Assembly (NCBI RefSeq): GCF_032362555.1
Contig: NC_083531.1
Span: forward strand, 1,798,001-1,862,000
From: Amyelois transitella
Lineage: Eukaryota > Arthropoda > Insecta > Lepidoptera > Pyralidae
Direction of reading: 5' to 3'
DNA: 64,000 nt
The notes under the pieces: model-generated
The model's database searches: none
What the model was told of the DNA's origin: nothing
The model's input: only the letters and a program-made list of their open reading frames with translations
In this document: in pieces, positions 39,737-50,629 of the stretch
Position numbering within the stretch: the stretch's first letter is position 1
Layout of the letters: each line of letters starts with the position of its first letter
Translations under genes and position numbers: made by a program

Positions 39737-41113
39737 CTACATTCGCTCGCAGTACCCTCCGTTGGCGTTTGTGTTCAGGTATACCAAATAGCCTAATACA
39801 ACTGCAATTGCCGTCATGAAGAGAGTTAGGAATTGGAAAATCTTCAGCCTTTTAACATCCCTATGTAGAAATTCATAGTTTGATTGCAAATTATTTAATG
39901 CGTTTGTAACAGAATCTTGCTTCTCCAGACCTTTGCCATCCAATACGGTACCATTCCTTGATAAGGCTTTCTCTGGAAACTGGCATTTCAGACGGTACTC
40001 ATCAACTTTGCTACCAATGGAATTTTGCCAGAAATCAGCCAATTCTTTTGGTGTTAAATCAGTTTTCGGTATCTGAATAGACATAACAAGGAATCTGTCT
40101 TTTGTTACTGTACGTAGTTGGAAACCAGGCTGCACCACTATTAGTACTGTTTGTGTTGAACCACTTGGCAACGTGCCAGAACTGGGACGCACACGGAATT
40201 TTTCTGGTGATGTTGTTCTTATTTTGAATGAAACAGCATTCTCATCCATATTTGTGATTGTGAATTGACCTGATAACTCGTCATTATCATTTTTAAATAC
40301 AATGATATCATGAGGATTCAATCGGAGCATTTCCCCAGGTGAATGACTGTCACCTTGTTCAGCAAAGGTGACCTTTTTTGTGCTTTGTTCAGCAGATCGG
40401 TTTTCAGGAACAAATTCAAACTTGTAGGAATCTTTGCCACCCCAACATGTCAAAGCCTGCTCTGGAGGAACAACATCCTTCAAGTTATCTTTTGAACAAA
40501 ACTTCATTTTCTCCACAGCTTTGGCCGGCAACAGTGATTTCACAACTTTAAATGCAGCCGACAACACCCAAGGCATTTGGTAAATAACAATATAGTTCAG
40601 AAACAGTGGATAGTATAATTTGAACATACTTATCAAATATTTTATTAGCTCCATATCCATATTTCCTAAGCCACAGCCTTCCATATCGAAAAATAATGTA
40701 ACGCATTTACCATTTTCCTCTCTTTCAATTCTATCCAACCAGTATATAATAATTTTTTTAATTTCCTCAAAATCCTTTTGGCCTTTCACGTGCATTTTGG
40801 CTTTGACTATCATAAGAAGACTGCCGTCCACATCTCTGCCTCTAGGAAAGAACGTACCTTCTTTCAGATAATCCATTCTTACAGTACTTTCATTTATATC
40901 GTTAGCTCCAACCGTTTTTCGCCACACCATTAGGTCCCAGAGCATATCCGAGGCTTGTTTCAGGTCATTATCAACGTGAGTCAAGATCCTCTTTAAATAT
41001 TTATCGTCCTTCGCCCGTTCTAAGTCCAAAGGATGGAATTCGCCCGGCGGATTAGGTATACCTTCTTTCAATCGGTTCTCAAACGCAGATCGTAGGTCCG
41101 CGGGAGTAGCCAT
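39737..41113 (-). CDS. MOSPD2: Motile sperm domain-containing protein 2 (MOSPD2), intronless
   Basis: MOSPD2 is an ER membrane tether that binds FFAT-motif proteins at contact sites through its MSP domain. The frame is open for 458 codons without introns. The first ATG is at 41111-41113 (MATPADLRSAF, context CGGAATGGC); a further nine upstream codons are open but begin with TTG. A CRAL-TRIO lipid-binding domain covers about 70-235 (TLFFDMEGCGLGNMDMELIK, MPWVLSAAFKVVK). An MSP domain spans about 262-381 (LRLNPHDIIVFKNDN, KFRVRPSSGTLPSGSTQ). DRFLVMS at 339-345 includes Arg and Leu at the positions expected for FFAT binding. A C-terminal transmembrane helix (about 425-446) is followed by a short lumenal tail, as in the vertebrate protein. 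An intronless gene next to multi-exon genes could be an old retrocopy or an intron-loss event, but the frame is intact. Confidence 0.95.
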   Translation of the reverse strand: MATPADLRSAFENRLKEGIPNPPGEFHPLDLERAKDDKYLKRILTHVDNDLKQASDMLWDLMVWRKTVGANDINESTVRMDYLKEGTFFPRGRDVDGSLLMIVKAKMHVKGQKDFEEIKKIIIYWLDRIEREENGKCVTLFFDMEGCGLGNMDMELIKYLISMFKLYYPLFLNYIVIYQMPWVLSAAFKVVKSLLPAKAVEKMKFCSKDNLKDVVPPEQALTCWGGKDSYKFEFVPENRSAEQSTKKVTFAEQGDSHSPGEMLRLNPHDIIVFKNDNDELSGQFTITNMDENAVSFKIRTTSPEKFRVRPSSGTLPSGSTQTVLIVVQPGFQLRTVTKDRFLVMSIQIPKTDLTPKELADFWQNSIGSKVDEYRLKCQFPEKALSRNGTVLDGKGLEKQDSVTNALNNLQSNYEFLHRDVKRLKIFQFLTLFMTAIAVVLGYLVYLNTNANGGYCERM

Positions 41114-41345
41114 TCCGATAAATTGATGATTAAAGTTCAATAAGTAAATTTGTAATCACTCACATCGATTTCCAAGGTTATCCCGATAATTTTAATAATA
41201 AAAAACGCTCGACAATCAGACACAAAAGAGAATAACAACTTGACTGACAGAAAATGAATGACTGTTGCATTGCAAATGTCAACTCAACCAGTGTAGAGTT
41301 GACATTTGGTTGACATTTTAGTTAGTGTGGCATTAATCGTTATCC
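41114..41345 (-). promoter_or_regulatory. MOSPD2 5' flank with a 12-bp-stem palindrome
   Basis: AAATGTCAACTC (41274-41285) and GAGTTGACATTT (41296-41307) form a perfect inverted repeat about 165 bases upstream of the MOSPD2 ATG, with a third near copy (TTGACATTTTAG) just after. Possible paired binding site. Confidence 0.4.
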
Positions 41346-41650
41346 TAAAAGTTGCACTAATACCGTTTAATTTAGACTTGGGGTAACTTTTTGAAATATT
41401 GCATATGAAAAATATCGAAATTAAATACATTTTATCTTAATAAGGAAAAATGATCTTGAATTTTTTATCTTATATAAAGAGATAGAAATCCTTTACGGGC
41501 TAGACAGAGCCAATCTCACAACAATCACAGGCCAGCTTTAACTACCTAAATAGCTTTACAATATTGTTTTATTTACAAATCTAGTCAATATTCTTAAAAC
41601 ATATAAATATTTAGAAAAATTAACTAATTTTAATATTTAAATACGGTTTG

Positions 41651-43688
41651 TTACAGAGCCTCAAAATACTCATCTAACTCATACTCATCTTGAGTCGTAG
41701 TCTGCATTTTTTTACAACTCGATTGCGTCGTACTGGCATAAAAATCATTATATTTAAATTTTATTTCCTCTTTCTTCTTCCTCGCCGTTTCGAAATGAGG
41801 ATTTTTGTAAATTTTTATCCCAATTTTAATAGGCAGCATACTGGTAGTCTTTGATTGGGTTGTTTCATTAGTATACACGGTTTCATTAAGCAAATCCTCT
41901 CGCTTATTTTTATGAGACTTATCTAATAAATCTACTATGAAAGGCTTTTCATTAGTCGTAATTTTTTTTGTTGTCGGGTTGTAGATTCCGCAGTCCTCTA
42001 TACATACATAATTTTCTCTGCCAAATTTCATTATCCTTGAATATATTATGTGGTTAGATGAATTAATTATTCTAAAAGTTGTTCGGTTTGGTAATATCTA
42101 AAATGTGAAAAATTAATTAATTATAAGTGTGTGTGAGTAGTAGTAAAAAAATGTAATCATCAGATTTCTTTTTCAGTTTGACATGTAAACGTAAACTTTA
42201 TACCTACATAATTACACGAATTTTTTTATCAAATAAATTTCACAGATTTAAAATAAGTAAGTAGGTATGTAACACTAGTTTACCGTGTAAATTGTTGAAA
42301 TTTCACAATATTCCCGCTCTTTACACAAATTTGTGCTACGTTCAGAAGCGGATTTAAAATCACGCTTCACTAAATACTTTGTTTCAATCGGATTATTACA
42401 GTCTCTTAAATCTGACAATTTTATTATTAGTGGACACTGTTCCCTTATTTTATTTATCTGCTTGTAATTTACTGCACATATTTCATTTTTATTAATAATT
42501 GAAAACAACTCAAATGGGCAAGGTAAATTTTCTTCTATGGCCTGAAATAAATTAGGAACTGAACGTAAATAGTGAAGTGACGAATAAATTAATATCGTTA
42601 AGCGAATAAAATTTCGTGCGATATTATTCTACAATAACTAATAATTATTTGCACATTATGAGTACAACAAGGTCTTAAACTAGCATCTCCTTCATATTAA
42701 CCCTTTCGGATATTGCAAACATTTAGAAGTACTGTTCAAACCTCTAATGCAGTCATGCACAAAATGAATGTATGTTAATAATATCTACTTTGAGTGCCAA
42801 CGGGTGTTCTACGGTAAGCAAAATCAACGTGAGAAAATCTTCACATTCAGGTTAATGAATTAAATTCTTTTATTTATCATTATCAACTTTCGTGGACAAA
42901 TTTTTGGGAAATATAAGAAAATATTCGTAATTTTTCCGAAAGGGTTTCTTCAAATATTTCTTAAATTACTAAAAATGAAAGTCATACAAAGTCGATGTCA
43001 GGCGGCTGACCATTGAAACTTTATCAAATTTAGTATAGTAATATCAAAGAAGTACCACTTGTGTATAAAAGTCGAAACCAGAGAATGTGATCAAGAATTA
43101 CTTTTAATAAGATACCGTGAAGGAATACCGTCTTTTTTGTAGAAAAATTAAATGCAGACATTTTAGGGCAAACACTCAACTATTTTATGTTCTTCTTACC
43201 CACGAACCACTGCCTGTACACGTTTCACAAGTAGTATTAACAATATTTTCACATCTATAACACACTACTATTTTACTCATATTGGGATACGCGACTTCTC
43301 TCCAAGTTCTCCAATGCATGTCTCTTTTGTAATCATATTGTACTCCTTCCATCTTCACCAGAGATTTAAAATTATTTTCAAGTTTTTCAACGTCACGCAA
43401 ACTTTTTAAACTTTTACCAACTTTATAATGTGGAATACCATCTAGATATTCTATATTATTTGAAGTCACTCTTTCAAGAGCATATATCCTTTTTTTACTA
43501 TCAATATTATTTCTCTTTTTTTCAAGAAATTTAGTTCTTAGGTCTGTTTCTTTATTTACAATTTGATCATTCCAATTTACACCATAGTCAAAAAAACCTA
43601 TTTTGTTGTGTTCGTTGAAGTTAATTTTTAATGCGCTGACACTAATTAGAACGAGAACATTTATGAACAGGCTCATATTTGTACACAT
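41651..43688 (-). CDS. Unrecognised secreted Cys-containing protein, two or three exons
   Basis: Exon 1 is 43688-43200, ending TCGTGG|GTAAGA in phase 0. It begins MCTNMSLFINVLVLISVSAL, a likely signal peptide with the true start perhaps at the second Met, and ends with CYRCENIVNTTCETC and N-glycosylation sites. Exon 2 is 42541-42284: the acceptor TTTATTTCAG is clear, it reads 86 codons in phase 0 with six Cys (CPFELFSIINKNEIC and so on), and a donor ACG|GTAAAC follows. A third frame, 42071-41651 (FGRENYVCIEDCGIYNP to DEYELDEYFEAL and stop), has a TTTTAG acceptor but needs phase 2, so it does not join to that donor. A weaker donor inside exon 2 (TTT|GTGTAA) would fit. Without exon 3 the protein ends three codons after the donor (TVN, stop). 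No family is recognised. Confidence 0.55.
42560..43199 (-). other. Intron of the unrecognised secreted-protein gene
   Basis: AT-rich, with no repeat recognised. Donor at 43199 and acceptor at 42542 agree in phase. Confidence 0.5.
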
Positions 43689-44067
43689 ATTTCATTAAGA
43701 GTAAGCATTAAGGTTTTACTACCTTGATTAACATGGGATGTTTTCAAATCGATAAGAGTATGAACATTATTTTGTAAATAACTGTAAGTAAAGCTTGACC
43801 AGAAATATAGCAGACCTGGCAATGAGTATGCTAGTTCTACGTTTCTCAAAGGCACACCAAATTTTTGTGTGTCACACTGTCACCTATCAGTGAGGTAATA
43901 AAGGCAGTATTCCCAAATATGAACCCACCTGTTTGAGAAGATGTATAATAATGAAGGGAACGATAAACAACACTGACTACTTAAACTTAATATGACGACG
44001 AGATTTGCTGTTTCTGGGCATGCTACAGCTACATGCTATGCTCTTCTTATAACAATAAATTTGTCCT

Positions 44068-44200
44068 AAGCTTCTTCCTCATGGCGTTAGTACCGGTAAC
44101 ATCCGTTTCACCTTTCTGGAGAGAAGACCTGTGTGTACCTATACAACCATGATCCTGATGTTGGGTAGAGTCAAGTGTTTACAAGAAGCGACTGAAATGA
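44068..44200 (-). repeat. SINE F fragment, decayed
   Basis: Contains CTTCTTCCTCATGGC, CTGGAGAGAAGACC and GGGTAGAGTCAAGTGTTTAC, in the order of SINE F. Confidence 0.45.
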
Positions 44201-44239
44201 TTTGGACCTGTGCTGTGTGATATCTTTAGATAATGAAAT

Positions 44240-45147
44240 AAAGGTAAAGAATGTTGATAAACCATTTATTGGAAAATAAATTTAGCAAGTGTGATAGTGA
44301 TATTAAAGGAGAGAGAACGAAAGTAGAATAAATGCGGTGGAAATGACAGCGTTAAAGAGTGTGATCGGTGTGAAATTGAGTGACCGAATAAGAAACAGCG
44401 AATAAGAATGAAAGAAAAAAAATTGAAGAAGATGTAGTAACAGGAATAGAAAAAAGCATGTTAAAATATTTTGGTCATGTGGAGAGGATGAATGTGTAGA
44501 ACTTTAGGTTCACAACGTCCTAACAAAATTGAAGCAGAAGAAAGCAGCTAAAAGGATAAAGAAGTGGAGAAATTATGGACTTAAAAAACAAATGAGGTAC
44601 TTATAGATTTTTTTAAGCGAGAAAGGTAGATTTATTTAAGATATTTGAAGACAAATTAGGAAAGAGAAAACGAAACACAATAGAAATAAGAACAGCGTGA
44701 TGTAGGAAATAACCCAATGAATCTGAATAATATAAATGTAAAAATTAAACAGAAACGCAAGGACGGGCGACATGAACAGGAGCTTGACGTGAATTGTCGG
44801 AACGGCGATGCTCTGAGGAGCGGCGTCATGCGTGCGCAGACATCATTTTTATATCCATAATTTAAACGACACGCCACAAATGAAAGAAGGCTGACTAAGC
44901 AAATATACAAGGAGAGTGTGGAGGGAAAGGTCGGAGTGGGAAGGCCTAGACGGACGTATATTTATCAAATTAAAAACGTCCTGGCAAAGGGTTAGGTCAG
45001 GAGTACTCGAAACAACCGAGCTTGCGTAATGAGAGAGTTATGGGTGTGGATGAAGCAAAAAAAGTATGCAGAGATCGTGGCAAGTGGAACGATGTAGTCT
45101 CTGCCTCCCCCTTCGGGAAAAAGGCCTGATTTTATGTATGTATATAG
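44240..45147 (+). pseudogene. RTE-like LINE, decayed 3' coding region and tail
   Basis: 44350-44500 encodes a broken stretch with VKLSDRIRN and a GHVERMN-like end (TTGGTCATGTGGAGAGGATG), seen in LINE proteins of this type. After a diverged part, 44905-45147 matches the well-conserved protein end (ESVEGKVGVGRPRR, STRNNRACVMREL) and the terminal GATTTTATGTATGTAT. Frames are broken throughout. Confidence 0.7.
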
Positions 45148-45149
45148 GT

Positions 45150-46017
45150 ATGTACATTTGTGGGATTATAAGAAAAAAATCATGCATCAGGTAATCTATT
45201 ATTTCATTTTGCTTTTTCTTCTCATAGTTAAAAATTAATATTTAAATGTATTTTTTCCACAAAAATACGCATATTAATATTGCAATAAGAAGATTTGATT
45301 GTGTACCTTTTTTCAGTACTTAAATATATGGACTGTTTGTACCTACAGATATAGTAGGTAAGTATATTAAATAACATATTGTTATTTTTCGCGTGGGAGC
45401 CAAGGCCGGAATCTAGCAATTGTAATAAATTATAAATTACAAAAAAATTGTTGGATGTCTTTTTCAAAACCTTTTCAAATTTAGTTTCAATTCAAGTTAT
45501 GTTTTAAAATCATTCATTTTGGAATTTATTTTGAATCAATAGCTTACATGGAATATTATTGAGTAAGTGTACGTTAATAGTTAAATTACATCAGTAAATA
45601 AAAATGCCGGGTGTGGGAATTGGAATTTATTAATATTAAATTTGTTTCAATTTGTTTCGACAACGAGTTAATATAATCGGTTATTTCCGATTATGCTCAG
45701 CAGTGGCTCAGCCAACAACATAACAAAAACAAATGTCATGTTCACGTCATTTAGCGTAAAGTCGTTCAATTCATAAAGAAATACTACTTCATTCATTCGC
45801 TTCGCTGATGAAATGGCCAGCGAGTTCGGAGGTGATTATTCATAATTGTGAAAATAATGGCTTATTACTATTTATTAGCAAAGTTTAATTAACAAAACAG
45901 TATGTGACATGAACCTTGTGCAATACGGAGTGTTTATTTTGTGCTAATTTTTACATTTGATTTGAAGATTTGTGTTTTGAATACGTTTATTTTACAAACA
46001 AGGAAATTCTTTCATCG
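45150..46017 (+). promoter_or_regulatory. Possible promoter and non-coding first exon of the gene at 57829
   Basis: A strong donor (TTCATCG|GTGAGTATC) ends at 46017 a stretch without TE sequence or long frame. Upstream, at 45725-45760, are TGTCATGTTCACGTCATTTAG-like motifs split over two lines of dyads. Linking it to the acceptor at 57828 is an inference from strand and phase-free UTR splicing only. Confidence 0.25.
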
Positions 46018-46352
46018 GTGAGTATCATTGTCCTTTATTAGTGAGACTTTGTACTGGTTTAAATACATAAATGATTACTGTATACTCCTATTAATTGTAG
46101 GGAAGTACGGTTTGTATAATTCTTTGTTTAAATAATAAAGTGCCTATTTGACGAAAGTCTACTTTTCCGGATAAAGTTCTTATAACACCACGTAGATACT
46201 TCAACCAGTATCTCCATGCTTCTGAGGCTTTACTTTTATTTACCTATTAAAACGATTTTTTCTTAATTATAGAGAAAATTATTTTTGTAACTATGTGTAA
46301 CCATTCCAGTTTTTTACCTGTTCATGGCCATATAAAAAGGGAGGACTCCTTA

Positions 46353-47188
46353 AAAAACTTCCGGTTAAACTCTTGAAACGGGCCACCGCCGGAGAGGGGT
46401 GGGGAGGGGGCACGGGGATGGGGGAGGGGTTAACACCCCCCCCCCTCCCGTGACCCCCCCTTGCCGGAAGCCTATAGTTTTTTTTTACGAATTTTTAAAG
46501 TTTTCATATAAAAAGTGTGCTAAAGGTCATTAACCGCCAGATGGGCAAGGGGGGGGAAAGTCAGAAGGGATGAAAGGGGTGAAGGTGAGTTAAACCTAAC
46601 CTAACCTATACGTACTGTCTATTATACTTTTTTACTCAGTTTGAACGCTCCGCTCGCTTCGCTCGCTCCGCTTTGGTGGTTTACACCAACCTGACCTGAC
46701 CTAACCAAACCGAGTTTGATATGTGACTAATTTGTTTCTTTTCATTGCGGGGGGCTACCGCTACCGACCCCCGACCCCCCCGTTTAGCGACAGCTACTTT
46801 CGAAGTCAGTAGATAAGATGACAGTAGCACATAACCAAAACGGCGGATTGCGTTCTGTTCATAGTTAGTGTCTTTTTTGTTTTTACTTTTAAGCAAAGTT
46901 TTTGACTATATTTTTAGTGCTAAAATATATTAATTAATGTGTTGTACATGTTTAATGGACAAACTAATTATTTAATACTAAATTAACACAGTTTACAATG
47001 ACAAACCAAAAATATAGCGTTGTTTAGTGCAATTTTTAAGATTTTCAAAAATTCGTATACAAAAAGGGGGGGCTTCCGGCAAAAAAAAATACTTGGGGGG
47101 GGTCATACAAACCCTCCCCCACCCTCCCCACCCCCTCCCCAACCTCTCTGGCGGTGGCCCGTTTTAAGAGTTGAGCCAAACTTCCTAA
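46353..47188. mobile_element. 836-bp element with 120-bp G-rich inverted terminal repeats
   Basis: The left arm 46353-46472 (CTCTTGAAACGGGCCACCGC, then G runs, then CTTGCCGGAAGCC) is the imperfect reverse complement of the right arm 47071-47188 (GGCTTCCGGC, C runs, GCGGTGGCCCGTTTTAAGAG). The similarity continues inward in an AT-rich part (TACGAATTTTTAAAG against ATTTTCAAAAATTCGTAT). The interior has no supported frame; it contains CGCTCCGCTCGCTTCGCTCG and CCTAACCTAACCT. Structure suggests a non-autonomous DNA transposon, class unknown. Confidence 0.8.
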
Positions 47189-48070
47189 CTTTTAGTTCGA
47201 ATCCTAACCATACTCTTTCAGTTTGGGGAAAATATCTTTAGAAAACTTTCATATTGAGACATTTTTATGTGTAACCATGATCAAAGGAAACATAAGTTAA
47301 TAAAAGTTTACTTTCCAATATTTTCAAGCTTTGTTCTACGTAAATCTTTCTTCTTATTAATTGGTCATGCATTGCTTATTATAAAGAGTCCTAATTTGTC
47401 AATGAAATGTTTCCATCAGCTGCAAAACTGCTTGGTGAAGCTCAGTGCTGATTAGTGTTTCCAACTTCTCTGAGATCTGTTCCCATCACTGCTTTGGACT
47501 GTGGCCTCTATGTCTTTTTCCCCCTAGCTCTCTTCGTATGTTTTACTCTTACGGTGCAATAAAAAGTTTTATCTATCTCTTTCCTCTACTTTTCTCATCT
47601 GATCTATTTGTTTGTTTGTAATATCTTTATTGCACAGGAATTTACACAGTTACAAGAAATAGAACATAGTTATAAAAGAAATAAATCACTCAAAATTCTT
47701 TTTTTGGAATAGTAATTTTTTTTGCAGATCACTGCCACTAAAATGTCTTAAGTCAGAAAAAAAAATATTTTTGTGTAAGTTTAAGCTATATAAACAAGTA
47801 ATTACTCGTTAACACCATGTTTGTCAAACTGGTTTTAATCGAACATCTGTTGTATTTGTGCCAGGTCAAGGCATCCAGTTGAATTGACCGCCTAACATTT
47901 TATATAAAAACTAGCTGTGCCTGTTATTAAAAAAACAACCAATATTATTTATTAAAGGAAAAAAAATCTATTCTAAATTACAGCCTAAAAAGATTATTAC
48001 ATATTTAAATTTTAACCCCTAAAATGCTTGTCATCACGATATTATAGAATTAGCTAAATATTCTTATCAA
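47189..48070. other. AT-rich DNA without a gene
   Basis: 47520-47580 (ACTCTTACGGTGCAATAAA) and 47618-47660 (TATTGCACAGGAATTTACAC) look like old SINE or LINE end pieces. No exon supported. Confidence 0.35.
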
Positions 48071-48345
48071 TAGCTGTGCCTGCGACTTCGTCCGCATGTA
48101 ATAGTTATTTTGGGCATCATTGAAGCCCTCAAGGATGAATAATTTTCCCCGATTTTTTTCCACATTCTCCATTTAATTCTTTGCTCCTTATAGTTGCAGC
48201 ATGATGTTATATAGCCTTAAGCCTTCCTCGATAAATGGTCTATTCAACACAAAAATAATTTTTCAATTCGAACAAGTAGTTCCTGAGATTAGCGCGTTCA
48301 AACAAACAAACAAACTCTTCAGCTTTATAATATTAGTATCATAGA
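48071..48345 (-). mobile_element. Lep1-type Helitron, near complete
   Basis: Reverse copy from TAGCTGTGCCTGCGACTTCG to CTTTATAATATTAGTAT. Confidence 0.87.
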
Positions 48346-48589
48346 CAATTCACACTTATGCAGCAGCACCAATGTGTTAATAGAGTTATTATGAATATGA
48401 ACATCTTCACCCGATATAGGCATACAATTAGCGCCGAATAACGTGATAACTACATTTTAGTGGGCACGTAGTTAACCACTTTTTATATCTAATAGGTACC
48501 TAAATGTTAAAAAGAGGTTACGATCCAATACGATAATAAAAAAGGTTGGTTTAAAATAACTTGATTGACTTTAAAAATTAACTTTTACA

Positions 48590-48800
48590 GTGTGAATCCA
48601 CACTTTAGAATAGAACAACTCTTATATCTTTCCCATGGATGTCGTAAAAGGCGTTCTTAGTCGGCTTATAAACTTTTAATTCCTCCATCAGGCGATGGGC
48701 TAGCAACTGTCACTATTCAAATCTCAATTTCATCATTTAGCCGTCCGTTGGCTCTGTCTACCACGCAAGGGATATAGACGTGACTTTATGTGTGTATGAT
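48590..48800 (+). repeat. SINE A copy, decayed
   Basis: CATGGATGTCGTAAAAGGCG core and GGGATATAGACGTGACTTTA with TGTGTGTATG tail. Several deletions. Confidence 0.75.
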
Positions 48801-48969
48801 TGAACTGAAAATTTTTTTTTATGTCGTGTCAGCCACTACATAAAACAATTTCTCGTGAAATGAGTCACGGACATCACCAGTAATGGTCGCTTTATCTGGG
48901 GTGCGTTGCCCTCGTTAGAGTTCATCATTATACCACTAGCGGCCCGCCACGGCTTCGACCGTGGTACTT

Positions 48970-49345
48970 ACATCTATACTAATATTATAAAGCTGAAGAG
49001 TTAGTTTGTTTGTAGTAGTTCCTGAGATTAGCGTGTTCATGTTCATACATACATACTGTGCCCGCGTAACTCCGTCCGCGTGGAATAGTTATTTTGGGCA
49101 TCATTGAAGCCCTCAAGGATGAATAATTTTCCCCGTTTTTTTACATTTTCCATTATTTCTTTGCTCTTTATAACTGCAGCGTGATGTAAATATAGCCTAA
49201 AGCCTTCCTCGATAAATGGTCTATTCAACGCAAAAAGAATTTTTCAATTCAATTTGTTTGAACGCGCAATGAGCGAGTTAAGAATGTGGAAAGATGTAGT
49301 CTCTGCCTACCCCTCCGGGATAAGGGCGTGATTTGATGTAATGTA
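48970..49345. mobile_element. Two overlapping Helitron pieces and an RTE-like LINE tail
   Basis: 48970-49040 is a plus-strand Helitron 5' end (ATCTATACTAATATTATAAA). 49066-49260 is the body of another copy in reverse (GTGCCCGCGTAACTCCGTCC). 49263-49345 is a LINE tail (GAAAGATGTAGTCTCTGCCT ... GGCGTGATTTGATGTA). Confidence 0.65.
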
Positions 49346-49358
49346 ATGGATTATTTAT

Positions 49359-49618
49359 TTGTGCCGTGTGGTTCCCGGCACCAGTACAAAAAAGAATAGG
49401 ACCACTCCATCTCTTTCCCATGGATGTCGTAAAAGGCGACTAAGGGATAGGCTTACAAACTCTGGATTTTTTATAGGTTATGGGCTAGCAACCTGTCATT
49501 ATTTGAATCCCAATTCTATCATTAAACAAAATAGCTGAACGTGGCCTATCAGTTTTTTCAAAACTGTTGGCTCTGTCTGCCCCACAAGGGATAAAGACGT
49601 GACCATATGTATGTATGT
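49359..49618 (+). repeat. SINE A, full length with 13-bp target duplication
   Basis: Flanked by ATGGATTATTTAT at 49346-49358 and 49619-49631. Its last 35 bases and the following ~400 bases reappear inside the LINE at 51571-52018. Confidence 0.9.
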
Positions 49619-50116
49619 ATGGATTATTTATATATTAGTAAAAATGTGCTTTTACGTGTTTAAGCTGTCAAAGATGCAGATATAATTCAATGTTAACGTG
49701 CCATTGAATTTTATGATGCTGTAATACTCGTAATAATCGTTAAACTCTTACATCTCATAATTATACACATAAAACGATCAGTCTGATTGTCTGTGTGGGT
49801 TTGGAAAAATTTTACACATTCGTTTGTTTGTAAAATTTTTATTGCACATTAAAATATATATATAACAAATTATAAAATAGTCATTGGATTTAGAAGAATA
49901 TGTACAATGGTGGACTTATTCCAATCGGGATTTCTTCCAGTCAAACAAAATAAAAAAACCAAAGAACAAAGAAGCAGCGTTCATCTGTTGGACTTATAAA
50001 TTACCAGATACATACATTAGTTTGTTTACCAACGATCTAACGATGAAGGAAAGAATTGAGAATACGTATCCCCGTTTCACGTCCAAAAATAGCGAAACAG
50101 CGATAGTTTTTACATA
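49619..50116. other. Source of the segment copied to 51571-52018
   Basis: 49583-50024 is repeated about 1.99 kb downstream with very few differences (one extra AATAAA-like hexamer and a C-to-T change seen). It contains an open stretch (DLEEYVQWWTYSNRDFF) with codon-like look but no splice sites; the copy breaks that frame, so no gene is called. Confidence 0.75.
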
Positions 50117-50375
50117 CATACATATAATCACGTCTATATCCCTTGCGAGGTACACAGAGCCAACAGTATTGATAAGACTGATAGGCCACGTTCAGCTATT
50201 TGGCTTGATGATAGAATTGAGATTCAAATAGTGACATGTTGCTGGCCCATCGCCTAAAAGAAGAATGTAGGTTTATTCACCTATCCCTTAGTCGACTTTT
50301 ACGACATCCAAGGGAAAAGGATGAAGTGGACCTACTCTTTATTTTATTTTATTGGTGCCGGGTACCACACGGCAT
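50117..50375 (-). repeat. SINE A, full length
   Basis: Reverse copy from CATACATACATATAATCACG to GGTGCCGGGTACCACACGGC. Confidence 0.87.
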
Positions 50376-50629
50376 GTTTTTTTTTACATACAGATTACTA
50401 ACATCATACTCTGATTGTATGACAAGTCAAACATCTCCATCTGAGTCTTGTTTGCGTACGGTTTTTGCATGATAACGATTTAACATAACTACAATAACAC
50501 ATACGGAAGTAATATTAAGAACTAGCTGTTGCCCGCGACTTCGTCCGCGTTAATTTCGAGTTGAATCTTAATCATACAGTCAGATAATCTTAATAATAAC
50601 TCATCTCCCATCAAATCTGTCTTCTTAAT

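Noticed and set aside
41114..41140. Nine extra N-terminal residues for MOSPD2
   Set aside because: The codon at 41138-41140 is TTG, not ATG; the first ATG is at 41111-41113 and has a good context.
44656..44910. 84-codon minus-strand frame
   Set aside because: It is the shadow of the decayed RTE-like LINE on the plus strand.
46681..47241. Frames in the G-rich inverted-repeat element
   Set aside because: Low-complexity Pro/Gly peptides read from the G/C runs, without start context or conservation signs.
49884..50231. Protein-like frame starting DLEEYVQWW
   Set aside because: It runs on into a SINE A copy, and the duplicated version at 51870 has a frame-breaking insertion; no splice sites frame it.
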